56,790 nucleotides of DNA, taken from positions 1 to 56,790 of the forward strand of contig CAMHQD010000014.1 of assembly GCA_946187345.1 (NCBI GenBank). The letters run 5' to 3'. Shown here piece after piece: positions 14,639-23,070 of the stretch (position 1 is the first letter of the stretch; each line of letters begins with the position of its first letter). This DNA is from an uncultured Porphyromonadaceae bacterium (lineage in GTDB: Bacteria; Bacteroidota; Bacteroidia; Bacteroidales; Muribaculaceae). The notes beneath the pieces are model-generated. The model was not told the DNA's origin, did not search any database, and worked only from the letters and a program-made list of their open reading frames with translations. A program made the position numbers and the translations under genes.

Positions 14639-15992
14639 GAAAATCGAAAATCTTAATTTCAAGGCCTTTTGCGCTATTGATGATACAAACAATGTGGTGT
14701 AATTTTATTTCCATGTTTGTTTGTCGTACCATGTATTCATAGCCTTTTGTTATTTTCTCAGGTGCAAACATGGTTGGATCATCGAAATACATACAGAGTG
14801 TGTCTGCCATTTCATGCACGTCAGTCCTTGCATTAAACTTGACGAGTTGTTTATTCTTTTCCCTTATAGCGGCACCATAAAAGTCCTTGTTTTTTGTGAT
14901 TGACTTAATGTCCATGCGTACACCATCAAGAATCATGTCAAGCGAACTTAGCCTGTTGCCGTCTCGCCCTTTCTTCTGCTCGTCGCAGAGGATGATACTA
15001 TGGCCACAGTCGAAGAGCTGGTCAACCAATTTTTGCTCAAGTCTAAAACCATCATCAGTTCCTGTATTGTGACCGCGATGGATAGCTCGTAGCGCCCCGG
15101 TCTCAGGGTTGAATTCTACGGTGATGTAGCGACTATCCTTTGAAAGACGGTCATACAACTTTCTGTTCCGTTCAATGCGCTCCCGTTCTGACTTCTTAGT
15201 TCTGCCCTCGTAGCATTGCCGAACGAGGCGGCATGCGGCACAAAGGTCATTGTCTGGAATGTATGCCAGGTTGGTCTTGCCCTGGGCGATGTCGCAGTCG
15301 CGGCACCGACGTATGGTGTAGGGGTTATAGTCTGGCATGGCCTTGCCTTGCTTGCCCGGATTGAAGCGGAAGATGCCGCGCGTGTCCTTTTGCAGTGCCT
15401 CCTCGCCTCGGGCATAAGCCTCGGCAGGATCGGTTGTCGGGTACTTGGTCTTGCGGACCTGTGCGACTGTGCAGCGGCAGTTCCATCCATTGGGCGGGTA
15501 ATATGATTCCCAAAATGGGTCGGATGGGGGTAGCGTGACCCCATCGAGAGCCGCGTGCTCCGGTCTCACCTTGTCATCATGCTGTGTGCGGTACTGGAGA
15601 TTATATCTGTCGCCGTCCGCCTCGATTTGCTCCCACTTGGCAGCCATGTCGGCCGAGGCGTTGACGAAGTTGTACTCGGCACGCAGATAGTTGACGTTGT
15701 AAGTCTCGTCGATGGCATGCACCTCGTTGAGGAACGTGTCGAACGGCTTGCGCTCGCCGTTCTCACCGATGAGCGACGGAAAAGCCTCGTTCAGTTCGTG
15801 AAACGCCTTGAAGCCCGAGAAGATGAAATTAGACCGCTCCAGCCGTTGGCGCATGGCATCGGACATCGCCACCTGCCGCATCGACGAGTTGAGCGCGTCG
15901 GCGTGTGTGCTGATGAAGTCGGTCACCTCCGGCTCGGCCATCACCTCGACCCGCAGCATCGCCCCCTCCTGGCGGTAGAGCGCGTGCATCAT
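14634..15992 (-). CDS. F-like minor head protein with C-terminal nuclease-like domain
   Basis: A 452-residue frame from the first ATG. Residues ~140-180 (EHAALDGVTLPPSDPFW, YYPPNGWNCRCTVAQV) are the hallmark of Mu F/SPP1 gp7 minor head proteins. A Cys cluster (C230, C233, C251, C254, C260) may bind zinc. The C-terminal ~150 residues are different: SLDMILDGVRMDIKSI (350-365) looks like the D...D-x-K core of PD-(D/E)xK nucleases, as in CdiA-type toxin ends; such toxin fusions on F-like proteins are known. The frame is open and protein-like for 44 more codons upstream of the ATG with no usable start, running into the end of the portal gene at a slippery site (16124-16130). It may therefore be made as a portal-F fusion by -1 frameshifting. 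Confidence 0.75.
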   Translation of the reverse strand: MMHALYRQEGAMLRVEVMAEPEVTDFISTHADALNSSMRQVAMSDAMRQRLERSNFIFSGFKAFHELNEAFPSLIGENGERKPFDTFLNEVHAIDETYNVNYLRAEYNFVNASADMAAKWEQIEADGDRYNLQYRTQHDDKVRPEHAALDGVTLPPSDPFWESYYPPNGWNCRCTVAQVRKTKYPTTDPAEAYARGEEALQKDTRGIFRFNPGKQGKAMPDYNPYTIRRCRDCDIAQGKTNLAYIPDNDLCAACRLVRQCYEGRTKKSERERIERNRKLYDRLSKDSRYITVEFNPETGALRAIHRGHNTGTDDGFRLEQKLVDQLFDCGHSIILCDEQKKGRDGNRLSSLDMILDGVRMDIKSITKNKDFYGAAIREKNKQLVKFNARTDVHEMADTLCMYFDDPTMFAPEKITKGYEYMVRQTNMEIKLHHIVCIINSAKGLEIKIFDFP

Positions 15993-16095
15993 TCCCTCGA
16001 AAGCCTTGCCAACACGGTCACGGATGCGCTGCTCCAGTTCCTTGCGCTGTGATGCGAAGGTGGCGGTGCCCAGTATTTCGGCGTAACGCTGGTGC

Positions 16096-16130
16096 AGCCC
16101 CGCGTAGTCGGCGGGGCTTAGGCGAAAAAA
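16096..16130 (-). promoter_or_regulatory. Putative -1 frameshift signal between portal and F
   Basis: Read on the minus strand: slippery heptamer T TTT TTC (16130-16124) in the portal frame, a 5-nt spacer, then a perfect 8-bp hairpin AGCCCCGC / GCGGGGCT (16118-16111 with 16103-16096, 7-nt loop). The portal stop TAA lies at the start of the hairpin. After a -1 slip the frame is open into the F-like gene. Confidence 0.55.
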
Positions 16131-17461
16131 GGGTGCACATTCGCCGCCTGTAGGCTGTTTTGCTCGCCAGTGGGCATTTCCTCACCTTCGGGCTTTTCAT
16201 CGCCCTGTGGCGGCTCTGGGGGCGCGACAGGCGCATTGTTGCGCCGCTTGCCCACCGGCATGCCGTATTTGTCCTCGAAGTAGGACGGCTCCACATCATA
16301 GTTGTTGAGCACCATCGTCTCGTATGCGACCTGCTGCTCGGGAGTGTAGTCGATGGAGTAGTCCCAGTCGAAGCGCAGCCCCTTGAGCGGGAAGCCCATG
16401 GTGATGAGTCGTGGGATGAGTTGTGTGTTCACTAAGTCACGGATCAGGTCGCAGTCAGCCTCCACCAGGTTCTCAAACACCTTGAGGTGCGTTTCGGACT
16501 GGCTGAGGCTTGAACCGTCCTCGATGGTCATGGTCTGGCCGATGATGAGTTTCGACAGTTCAGAGTTGGCGCGGTCAATGCGTCGGTCATAGACATTGAA
16601 GGCGTCGCCCTTGGACGACTCCACAATTTCAATCTCTGTCCCTTCAGGCATCACTCCCGACTGCGTGCTGCCCATGAGGTCGAGCACCTTCTGGAGCCGG
16701 CTGATGTCCTTCTCGTCGCGTGAGGTGGTCTTGGCGATGCGCATGGGCATGCCGAAGATCTCGGTGAACGTGTCCCAGAAGCCCATGGCGTTCTTCTTGG
16801 GTATGGTCTGCTGTGCCGCCTTGAGGTAGAGCCCGAGGTCGGTGGGCTGTCCGGCTTCGATGACCTGGTTGGCAAACGGTGCCTCATGGTAGTCGATGCC
16901 CGACTTCCAGTCATCGCCCATGTTGCGGACCACACGGTGGTATTCTGGAATGACATGGCGGCGGTCGATGAGTGTCACCCCGTCGAGCGTGAGCAGTCCG
17001 TTCTCGGTGCTGATGACATCGCCCAGTTCGATGAGTGAGTGTCCCCAATAGATGCTGTCGAGCGCATAGCGCATGAGTTGCTTGAACCAGGCCTGGTCGA
17101 AGTAGTCCATTGCCTCCTCGTTCTCGTCGCCGTCGGGTGTGACCAGTTTGAACGAGCGCGAGAGCACGAAGCCCTTGCGCTGCTCTACGCAGCCCGAGAG
17201 GTGCGCGTCAATCTCCACGTCGCGGTACACCTGATAGAGGCGCAGTCGGTCGGGGCTGTCCACATTGATGGCCATCTGCCAGGCCCTGCGCCAGTCGCCC
17301 AGATCCTGGCGCGTGAGGCTGTCGGTGGTGCGCTGAATGTCCACCATGATCTTGCGCAACTTCTTGCGGTCGGAGTTGCGTGCCAGGTTAAAATCACCGT
17401 GCGGCGTGTGCAGCACATACTTGCCGCTGAGGCGGTCTATGAAGTCTTGAAAAAGTCCCAT
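16118..17461 (-). CDS. DUF935-family portal protein (Mu gp29-like)
   Basis: A 447-residue protein of the Mu-type portal family. Recognisable stretches are EIDAHLSGCVEQRKG (~83-97), the SIYWGHSLIELGDV strand (~136-149), FGMPMRIAKTTSRDE (~236-250), the helix LIIGQTMTIEDGSSLSQSETH (~305-325), and a Pro/Glu-rich C-terminus. The portal forms the dodecameric ring through which DNA enters the head. It follows the Gp36-like gene by 4 bp. Its last codons contain a slippery T6C run with a stable hairpin, suggesting that some ribosomes continue into the F-like protein. Confidence 0.9.
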   Translation of the reverse strand: MGLFQDFIDRLSGKYVLHTPHGDFNLARNSDRKKLRKIMVDIQRTTDSLTRQDLGDWRRAWQMAINVDSPDRLRLYQVYRDVEIDAHLSGCVEQRKGFVLSRSFKLVTPDGDENEEAMDYFDQAWFKQLMRYALDSIYWGHSLIELGDVISTENGLLTLDGVTLIDRRHVIPEYHRVVRNMGDDWKSGIDYHEAPFANQVIEAGQPTDLGLYLKAAQQTIPKKNAMGFWDTFTEIFGMPMRIAKTTSRDEKDISRLQKVLDLMGSTQSGVMPEGTEIEIVESSKGDAFNVYDRRIDRANSELSKLIIGQTMTIEDGSSLSQSETHLKVFENLVEADCDLIRDLVNTQLIPRLITMGFPLKGLRFDWDYSIDYTPEQQVAYETMVLNNYDVEPSYFEDKYGMPVGKRRNNAPVAPPEPPQGDEKPEGEEMPTGEQNSLQAANVHPFFA

Positions 17462-17465
17462 GATG

Positions 17466-17885
17466 TTACCAGTTATTAGTCAGTTTCGGTTCGCTATGAA
17501 AGGAGAAACCCTGGAGCGTGTCGCCAGTTTCCTCGTCGGTGGCCAGAGGCAGGTCGGGCACAATCTTGCCTGCCTGCACCCCCTCGAGCCACTTGATGGC
17601 GCGGTCGTACCGCTCCTTGCGCACCTCGGTACCCATCTTCTGCGGCAGCGATGCCGAGAGGTGGTAGAGCGCGATGTCGCAGGCAATCATCACAATGTAG
17701 GAGTTGCGCTGCTCGCCGGTGGCGTTGAAGATGGCCACGGCGTCATATTTCGGTCGCAGGTAAGAAGCGATTTCCTCGGCGGCCTCATCCTCGGCCTGCC
17801 GGCGGTTGGTCTCGCTCACCTGTGAGATGGTCTTCAGCGCATTTTCGCCGATGACCACGCGGTAGTCTTCATCGGTTATAAACAT
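17466..17885 (-). CDS. Mu gp36-like head-tail connector protein (DUF1320)
   Basis: A 139-residue protein with the DUF1320 pattern: an N-terminal FITDEDYRVVIGENAL, a long central helical region (EEIASYLRPKYDA, MIACDIALYHL) and RKERYDRAIKWLEGVQAGKIVPDLP near the C-terminus. Mu gp36 and relatives sit at the head-tail junction. The gene lies directly upstream of the portal, the usual Bacteroidota Mu-like order. Confidence 0.8.
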   Translation of the reverse strand: MFITDEDYRVVIGENALKTISQVSETNRRQAEDEAAEEIASYLRPKYDAVAIFNATGEQRNSYIVMIACDIALYHLSASLPQKMGTEVRKERYDRAIKWLEGVQAGKIVPDLPLATDEETGDTLQGFSFHSEPKLTNNW

Positions 17886-17897
17886 GGCGAGTCGTTG

Positions 17898-18128
17898 TTA
17901 AATGGTTGTGTAAAGTGCAATCTTCTCGACATCGGCAACGGTGGTCCCTTTCTTGAGGAGGCGTTTGCGGATGAAGGTTTTGATGTCCTGCTTGGCGATG
18001 ACGTGCAGTCTGCCGTCCAGGAGAATGACCATGTGCTTGCGGTGGGTGATGTGACGGAAGTAGTCGGCCCGCTTCACCGCCCTCTTGTACTTGAATGCGA
18101 ATATGAGTCGCTTGATGAGATTGAACAT
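17898..18128 (-). CDS. Small basic hypothetical protein
   Basis: A 76-residue, strongly basic protein (FKYKRAVKRADYF near the N-terminus), one base from the terminase gene and 12 bp from the Gp36-like gene. No family recognised. Tight packing between terminase and Gp36-like genes argues for a real gene in packaging or head assembly. Confidence 0.6.
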   Translation of the reverse strand: MFNLIKRLIFAFKYKRAVKRADYFRHITHRKHMVILLDGRLHVIAKQDIKTFIRKRLLKKGTTVADVEKIALYTTI

Positions 18129-18129
18129 A

Positions 18130-19695
18130 TTACCAGGAGTTTTTAGGAATGTGGCTGCGCGGAGTCAGCCTGGGTTGATAAATCTGTTGTCTTGTGTTTC
18201 GCTGGAGGAACCAGATGGCTCCCTCGTCGGCATCCGGCGCATCGTCATGGACCCGGCTGCCCCGTTCCAGTGCCAGTGTCTGCTCAATGCCCACCTGCAT
18301 GTCGGGGCTGTCCTTGAGTGCCTCGTTGTAGAACACGAAGCCTCGCTCCCATAGCGGGCTGACCGCCTCGATGCGCTGCACCTTCTCCGGCTTCTTGCGC
18401 GTGTCGGGCATGATGGGCAACTGGTAGCCGCGTATTTCGCCCTCGGTGGTGAACTCGTCGAGGATGATGTCCTGCATGAAGTTCGCCTCCATGTAGAACA
18501 ATGCCGCCGCTCCCGCCTCGGTGATGCGCTCGTGCAGGTCATAGAGCCACCGCACCATTCCCGAGACCGTGTCCTGCCGGACGTAGGTGTCGATCAGATG
18601 AAGTTCATTGCCGAGTTTGCCCCACAGGCGGCACGCCTTGTAGTCGTTTGCCGTGGTCGATTTGAACGACGGGTCGGTGTAGCAGATGAGTTGCTCATAC
18701 TTGCGCAACGGAGCCACCTTTTTATATCTAATCCACTCATGCTTGAAGATGCCCCCCGTGCTGATGGGGTTGTGCATCATCTCCTTTTGCCAGGCGCGGT
18801 AGCCCACGAAGTCGGCATACTCCTGCGCCTCCTGCTTGGTCCATTTCTCTTTCCACACCGGATTGCCCTTGGCATCGACGGCGCAGATCTTCGAGACATG
18901 CACCCCACGAGTGGCGGCGATGTTGGCCAGTACAGAAGTCTTGCTGATGAGGTTGCCCACCATCAGGAAGCGGCCACGGCCCACGTCAAGAGCGCCGAAA
19001 AGAGCCTCCTTGACCCACTGGGTGAGTTCGCGGACACGGCGCTCGTTGCGGCACAGTTCGTCGTCGTCCAGGTCATCGATCACGATGTAGTCGGGTCGTG
19101 CCTCACGCTCGCGCAGGCCTCGCGGCGACTGACCTCTACCCACAGCCAGGAACTTCACGCCCTGCTTTGTCGAGAACTCTCCCTCCATCCAGTTGCCGAG
19201 GGACATCTGCTCGCCGAAGTCGGTGATGATGCGCTTGTTGTACTGAAGTTCCGCCTGAATGTCGCCCAGGAGTCGGTCGGCACTGTCCTCGGACTTGCCG
19301 ACAATCACCATGAAGTTGATGAGCCGTTGCGGCTGGAACATGAGCCACAGCGGCATGAAGATGTCGAAATGGGTTGACTTAGCGTGTCCTCGCGGCCACA
19401 TGAAGACCGCCTTGAGGTTCGGCGTGCCTTTCACCTTGCGGGCCGCCTGATTGTGGAATGGCGCATTGTGGATGGTACGTATCGCCTTGCCTGTGGACTT
19501 GTCACGGAGGATGAGGAAGTGCGGGAAGTAATACTCGCAGAACGCCGCATAGTCACGCAGAAGGCGGCGAATACGCTGCTCCTTCTGTGTGGCGTCCTCG
19601 CGTACCAGGCTTGCCGTGTCGGTCATGCTCTGGATTTGGCGGCAGTGTTCCTCCCAGCGTTCCTGTGCCCGTTTTATCTCGGTGATGGCTGCCAT
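18130..19695 (-). CDS. Terminase large subunit (Mu gp28-like)
   Basis: A 521-residue packaging motor. Walker A-type MWPRGHAKS (99-107) and Walker B DYIVIDDLDDDE (202-213) mark the ATPase; GRGQSPRGLRERE lies between them. The C-terminal RNase-H-like nuclease begins around ICYTDPSFKSTTANDY (first Asp), with VYDTYV-like and DAPDADEGA segments further on, the latter carrying late acidic residues. It would package DNA by cutting the replicated, integrated phage genome. The small subunit lies 3 bp upstream. Confidence 0.9.
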   Translation of the reverse strand: MAAITEIKRAQERWEEHCRQIQSMTDTASLVREDATQKEQRIRRLLRDYAAFCEYYFPHFLILRDKSTGKAIRTIHNAPFHNQAARKVKGTPNLKAVFMWPRGHAKSTHFDIFMPLWLMFQPQRLINFMVIVGKSEDSADRLLGDIQAELQYNKRIITDFGEQMSLGNWMEGEFSTKQGVKFLAVGRGQSPRGLREREARPDYIVIDDLDDDELCRNERRVRELTQWVKEALFGALDVGRGRFLMVGNLISKTSVLANIAATRGVHVSKICAVDAKGNPVWKEKWTKQEAQEYADFVGYRAWQKEMMHNPISTGGIFKHEWIRYKKVAPLRKYEQLICYTDPSFKSTTANDYKACRLWGKLGNELHLIDTYVRQDTVSGMVRWLYDLHERITEAGAAALFYMEANFMQDIILDEFTTEGEIRGYQLPIMPDTRKKPEKVQRIEAVSPLWERGFVFYNEALKDSPDMQVGIEQTLALERGSRVHDDAPDADEGAIWFLQRNTRQQIYQPRLTPRSHIPKNSW

Positions 19696-19698
19696 GGT

Positions 19699-20181
19699 TT
19701 AGAGTTCGTTGGCGGTGGTCATGCTGGTCATCTTGTCCTTGAGGAACAAGTTCTGGTACTTGTTGATGGCCTTGATGAGTTCCGGCGTTATGTCGGGATC
19801 ATAGCAGGCCTGGTCCTGAATCCACCGGTTAAATGCCATGAACACCTCAATGGCGTCAACGACGTTGGCCTTCTTGTCCAGTTTCTCGATGACCGATGAG
19901 AGTTTGGCCAGTTTGTCGCCCAGACCGGCAATGAGAGTCGGGTCATCGGACTCGTTGACCGATGTGATGAGTTTGTCAATCGTCAGGAGCAGTTTGTTCA
20001 CCAGTTCCGGACGTGTTATGTTCTTAGCGGCGCGTGCCTCCTTCCAGCCCTCGCTGTTGGCCCACTTCGAGACCGTCTGTCGGCTGACCGATATGCGCTC
20101 GGCAATCTCGGTCAGTTCCATGCCGGAGAGGAACAGTGTTCGCCCCAGTGCTTTCTTGTTTTCTGTTTCTGCCTTATTCAT
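19699..20181 (-). CDS. Terminase small subunit
   Basis: A 160-residue protein from the ATG at 20181; a longer frame reaches 20256 but its extra N-terminus crosses the operator-like region and looks non-coding. Residues ~20-45 (GMELTEIAERISVSRQTVSKWANSEGW) form a clear helix-turn-helix for DNA recognition, followed by helices that would oligomerise the subunit. It begins the leftward packaging operon. Confidence 0.85.
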   Translation of the reverse strand: MNKAETENKKALGRTLFLSGMELTEIAERISVSRQTVSKWANSEGWKEARAAKNITRPELVNKLLLTIDKLITSVNESDDPTLIAGLGDKLAKLSSVIEKLDKKANVVDAIEVFMAFNRWIQDQACYDPDITPELIKAINKYQNLFLKDKMTSMTTANEL

Positions 20182-20225
20182 TTCGCGAAAGTCGTTAGCG
20201 TTAATAAAATGTCTTAAAACACGGT

Positions 20226-20375
20226 GCAAAATTGGGCAAAATGGGGGCGACTGCAAAAGAAGTGTGAAGCGGTTTCATAGAAGTGTGCAAGCGTTTCACA
20301 CTTATTTGTTCGGTTGGTTTGAAACGCCCAATTTTGCGGTGCATTTTAATCATACAGTCGCGATGCAATCGCGAC
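20226..20375. promoter_or_regulatory. Divergent control region of the late operons
   Basis: Between the leftward terminase and the rightward head genes. It contains an inverted pair GCAAAATTGGGC (20226-20237) / GCCCAATTTTGC (20326-20337); two direct copies of AGAAGTGTG plus RAGCGKTTTCA-like sequence starting at 20258 and 20279 (21 bp apart); and a perfect palindrome GTCGCGAT-GCA-ATCGCGAC (20357-20375). No good TTTG/TAnnTTTG promoter is present, fitting activation by a phage protein such as the Mor-like one. Confidence 0.55.
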
Positions 20376-20391
20376 AAAGAACACGAAGACA

Positions 20392-21336
20392 ATGGCAAAA
20401 AACAAAAGAGTAAGAATCACCAACGAGCGGTTGAACAGTTACGGTACACGTGTGCTGACCGCCGGCATGGACGTGTCGCAATATGAGCGGAACCCGGTGC
20501 TGCTCTACATGCACGAGCGCGGCCAGGTCATAGGCTATGTGAAAGACCTGAAAGTCGAGGGTGACGAAGTGACCGGCGAACTGATGTTTGACGAGGCCAG
20601 CGAGTTGAGCCAGCGTTGCAAAAAGCAATGGGAGTTCGGCTCCTTGAAGATGGTGAGTGTGGGCATCGACGTGCTTGAGTTAAGCGAGGACAAGAAGCAC
20701 CTCGTCGAGGGGCAGACAAGCCCGACCATCACCAGGAGCAAACTGTTTGAGGTCAGTGTCGTTGACATCGGAGCCAACGATGACGCCATTGTGCTGATGC
20801 GAGACGGCCAGCGATTAGAGATGGGCAAGGACGGCGAAAGCCCCCTGCCGAAGTTGAACCATAATAAAAAACATGACAAGAAGATGAACAAAGAAGAATT
20901 TGCCCTGCTGCTGGGTCTGCCGGCAGACGCGAGCGAGGAGGCCATCAAGGCCAAGGTCGCCAAGTTGAAGGCCGCTGCCGCCGAACGCGAGACACTGGCC
21001 AAGGAGAATGACGCGCTGCAGTTGTCGCGTATCGAGTCCGCTGTGGAAGGTGCCATCGCCGAGAAGAAGATCAGCGCCGACAAGAAGGCCCATTTTATTG
21101 AGCTCGGGAAAAAGGTCGGCATTGAGAGCCTGAACGCCACCTTTGATGCAATGAGTGCCCAGGTGAAGTTGAGCCAGGTGGTAGGACACCAGGGTGCAGC
21201 ACCCCAGGGACAGACCTGGCAGAAACTGAGCGAAGTGCCCAGCGACAAGATCATGGATCTGCGCAAGAACCAGCCCGATGAGTACAAGCGCCTGTTCAAG
21301 GCCGAGTACGGCTACGAATGTGAGATTGAGGACTAA
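20392..21336 (+). CDS. Prohead protease and scaffold (Mu gpI-like)
   Basis: A 314-residue protein. The N-terminal ~150 residues are the protease: RNPVLLYMHERGQVIGYV (with the His), the strand FGSLKMVSVGI with its Ser, and SKLFEVSVVDIGANDDAI, the typical end of the U35-like fold. The C-terminal half is a helical scaffold (KLKAAAAERETLAKEND and onward). An internal ATG at 20884 (MNKEEFALLLGLP) after a Lys-rich linker may give separate scaffold protein, as Mu does with nested I and Z. First gene of the late rightward operon. Confidence 0.8.
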   Translation: MAKNKRVRITNERLNSYGTRVLTAGMDVSQYERNPVLLYMHERGQVIGYVKDLKVEGDEVTGELMFDEASELSQRCKKQWEFGSLKMVSVGIDVLELSEDKKHLVEGQTSPTITRSKLFEVSVVDIGANDDAIVLMRDGQRLEMGKDGESPLPKLNHNKKHDKKMNKEEFALLLGLPADASEEAIKAKVAKLKAAAAERETLAKENDALQLSRIESAVEGAIAEKKISADKKAHFIELGKKVGIESLNATFDAMSAQVKLSQVVGHQGAAPQGQTWQKLSEVPSDKIMDLRKNQPDEYKRLFKAEYGYECEIED

Positions 21337-21364
21337 GTTACAAACCATTTAAGAATATTGAAAC

Positions 21365-22435
21365 ATGAAGTTGAAAATGATTTTCATGCTCCTGATGTCG
21401 CTGGTGTTCAACAGCGTGATGGGAGCTACCATGGGCGGTGCCGTGGGCATCGATCCCATGACCGGCGCGATTGGCGCCAATGGTGTTGCCGCAGTGTGCG
21501 GCCTGTTCAATATGGCTCCCGCAGGATCCTTGCGTGCCGGCGTGCTGACCGAGGTGTGGACCGGTGAACTGGTCAAGTACCTGCGCCGTGGCCTTGAGGC
21601 CACCTTCCTTGACGGCATCCCCGATGCCTCGTCGCTTGCCGAGAACGATGTTATCCACCTCGTTGATGTGGGCGTTGACCCCGATGTGCTGGTTAACAAT
21701 ACCACCTATCCCATCCCCTTGCAGGCACTCAACGACACTGACATCACCATCAGCCTCGACAAGTTCCAGAGCAAGGTGACCCCCATCACCGACGATGAGT
21801 TATATGCCCTGAGTTATGACAAGATGGCCCGTGTCAAGGAGAGTCACGGCAACGCCATCAATGATGCCAAGTTTGCCAAGGCCGCCCATGCGCTGTGTGC
21901 CACCCAGAACAGTGCGACAACTCCCGTGCTCGTGACCACTGGCGAGCGTGATGCCGACACTGGTCGTCTGAAACTCACCGTCCAGGATGTCATCAACATG
22001 AAACGCTCGCTCGACAAGTTGAAGGTGCCCTCGCAGAACCGCCGCCTGGTGCTGAGTACCGACCATGTGAACGACCTGCTGGAGACCAGCCAGACCTTTA
22101 AGGAGCAGTACAACATCAACCGCACCGATGGTACTGTTGGTCGCCTGTTCGGCTTCGACATCTACGAGTTTGCCAACAACCCGCTGTACACCACCGCAGG
22201 CAGAAAGAAAGATGTGGGTGCCGCCGCCAGTGCCGGCGAGTTCCAGTGCTCATTCGCCTTCTACACGCCCCGCGTGTTCAAGTGTACCGGCTCGACCAAG
22301 ATGTACTACAGCGAGGCCGCGACCGACCCCGAGTACCAGCGTAACAAGATTAACTTCCGCCATTACTTCATCTGCATGCCCAAGAAGGCCGATGCCGGTG
22401 TGGTGATGCGCAGCGGTTACCAAGCTAACGCATAA
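21365..22435 (+). CDS. Major capsid protein
   Basis: A 356-residue protein in the capsid position, after the protease/scaffold. The body (ELVKYLRRGLEATFLDGIPD, IPLQALNDTDITISLDKFQSKVTPITDDELYALSYDKM, FGFDIYEFANNP) has the look of HK97-fold capsid proteins of Bacteroidota phages. Unusual: the first ~22 residues (KMIFMLLMSLVFNSVMGA) look like a secretion signal with a hydrophobic core and an Ala-type cut site. It might be a scaffold-like segment removed by the protease, or a true membrane-targeting signal. RBS-like AAGAATATTGAAAC precedes the ATG. Confidence 0.75.
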   Translation: MKLKMIFMLLMSLVFNSVMGATMGGAVGIDPMTGAIGANGVAAVCGLFNMAPAGSLRAGVLTEVWTGELVKYLRRGLEATFLDGIPDASSLAENDVIHLVDVGVDPDVLVNNTTYPIPLQALNDTDITISLDKFQSKVTPITDDELYALSYDKMARVKESHGNAINDAKFAKAAHALCATQNSATTPVLVTTGERDADTGRLKLTVQDVINMKRSLDKLKVPSQNRRLVLSTDHVNDLLETSQTFKEQYNINRTDGTVGRLFGFDIYEFANNPLYTTAGRKKDVGAAASAGEFQCSFAFYTPRVFKCTGSTKMYYSEAATDPEYQRNKINFRHYFICMPKKADAGVVMRSGYQANA

Positions 22436-22449
22436 ACTGAAATAAATAA

Positions 22450-23058
22450 ATGAGTAAGGTAGTGATCCTCGGCACGGCTCACGGCTCGAACGTGCCGGGG
22501 AAACGCTCGCCGGACGGCAAGTTTCGCGAGTACAAGTTCAGCCGTGAAGTAATAGCCATGCTCAAGCCTCGTCTTGAATCCCATGGTATCACAGTGTTTG
22601 TCGACATGCCCAGTGACGAGGTTCCTCGCCCCGGCAACACCGAGCTGTCGCTGCGCTGCAAATACGTCAACGGCATCTGCAGCAAGTTTGGCAAAGAGAA
22701 CTGCGTCTATGTGAGCATTCACGTCAATGCCGCCGGCAGTGACGGTCAATGGCATGACGCGCGCGGCTTCGCCGTGTATGTGTCGCGCTCTTGCTCCGCT
22801 GCCAGCAAGCGACTCGCCAAGTCTATTTGCGACCTGGCAATCACCCGCGGCTTGCGCGGCAACCGTTCCGTGCCAAAGGAGCATTATTGGCAAGCTGATT
22901 TTTATGTGATCAAGAATACCAGTTGCCCGGCAATCCTTACCGAGAACCTGTTTCAAGACAACCGCGCCGATGTGGAGTTTCTTTCATCCCAAAAGGGCAA
23001 AGAGGCTATTGCCACACTCCATCTTGACGCACTCAAACAGTATTTTGGGCACAAATAA
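22450..23058 (+). CDS. N-acetylmuramoyl-L-alanine amidase (endolysin)
   Basis: A 202-residue amidase_3-type enzyme. Zinc ligands are visible: H10 in LGTAHGSN, the following Glu in the FREYKFSREV helix, and SIHVNAAG (~88-95; H). The C-terminal ILTENLFQDNRAD (~161-173) carries the catalytic Glu. No signal peptide, so it would need a holin or membrane protein to reach the wall. The membrane gene and the spanin-like gene follow at once, forming a lysis cassette inside the late operon. Confidence 0.88.
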   Translation: MSKVVILGTAHGSNVPGKRSPDGKFREYKFSREVIAMLKPRLESHGITVFVDMPSDEVPRPGNTELSLRCKYVNGICSKFGKENCVYVSIHVNAAGSDGQWHDARGFAVYVSRSCSAASKRLAKSICDLAITRGLRGNRSVPKEHYWQADFYVIKNTSCPAILTENLFQDNRADVEFLSSQKGKEAIATLHLDALKQYFGHK

Positions 23059-23070
23059 AACCGATAAACG

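Noticed and set aside
18532-19377. Rightward frame of 281 residues over the terminase gene
   Set aside because: Antisense to the large terminase whose motifs are clear; it has no start signal or domain.
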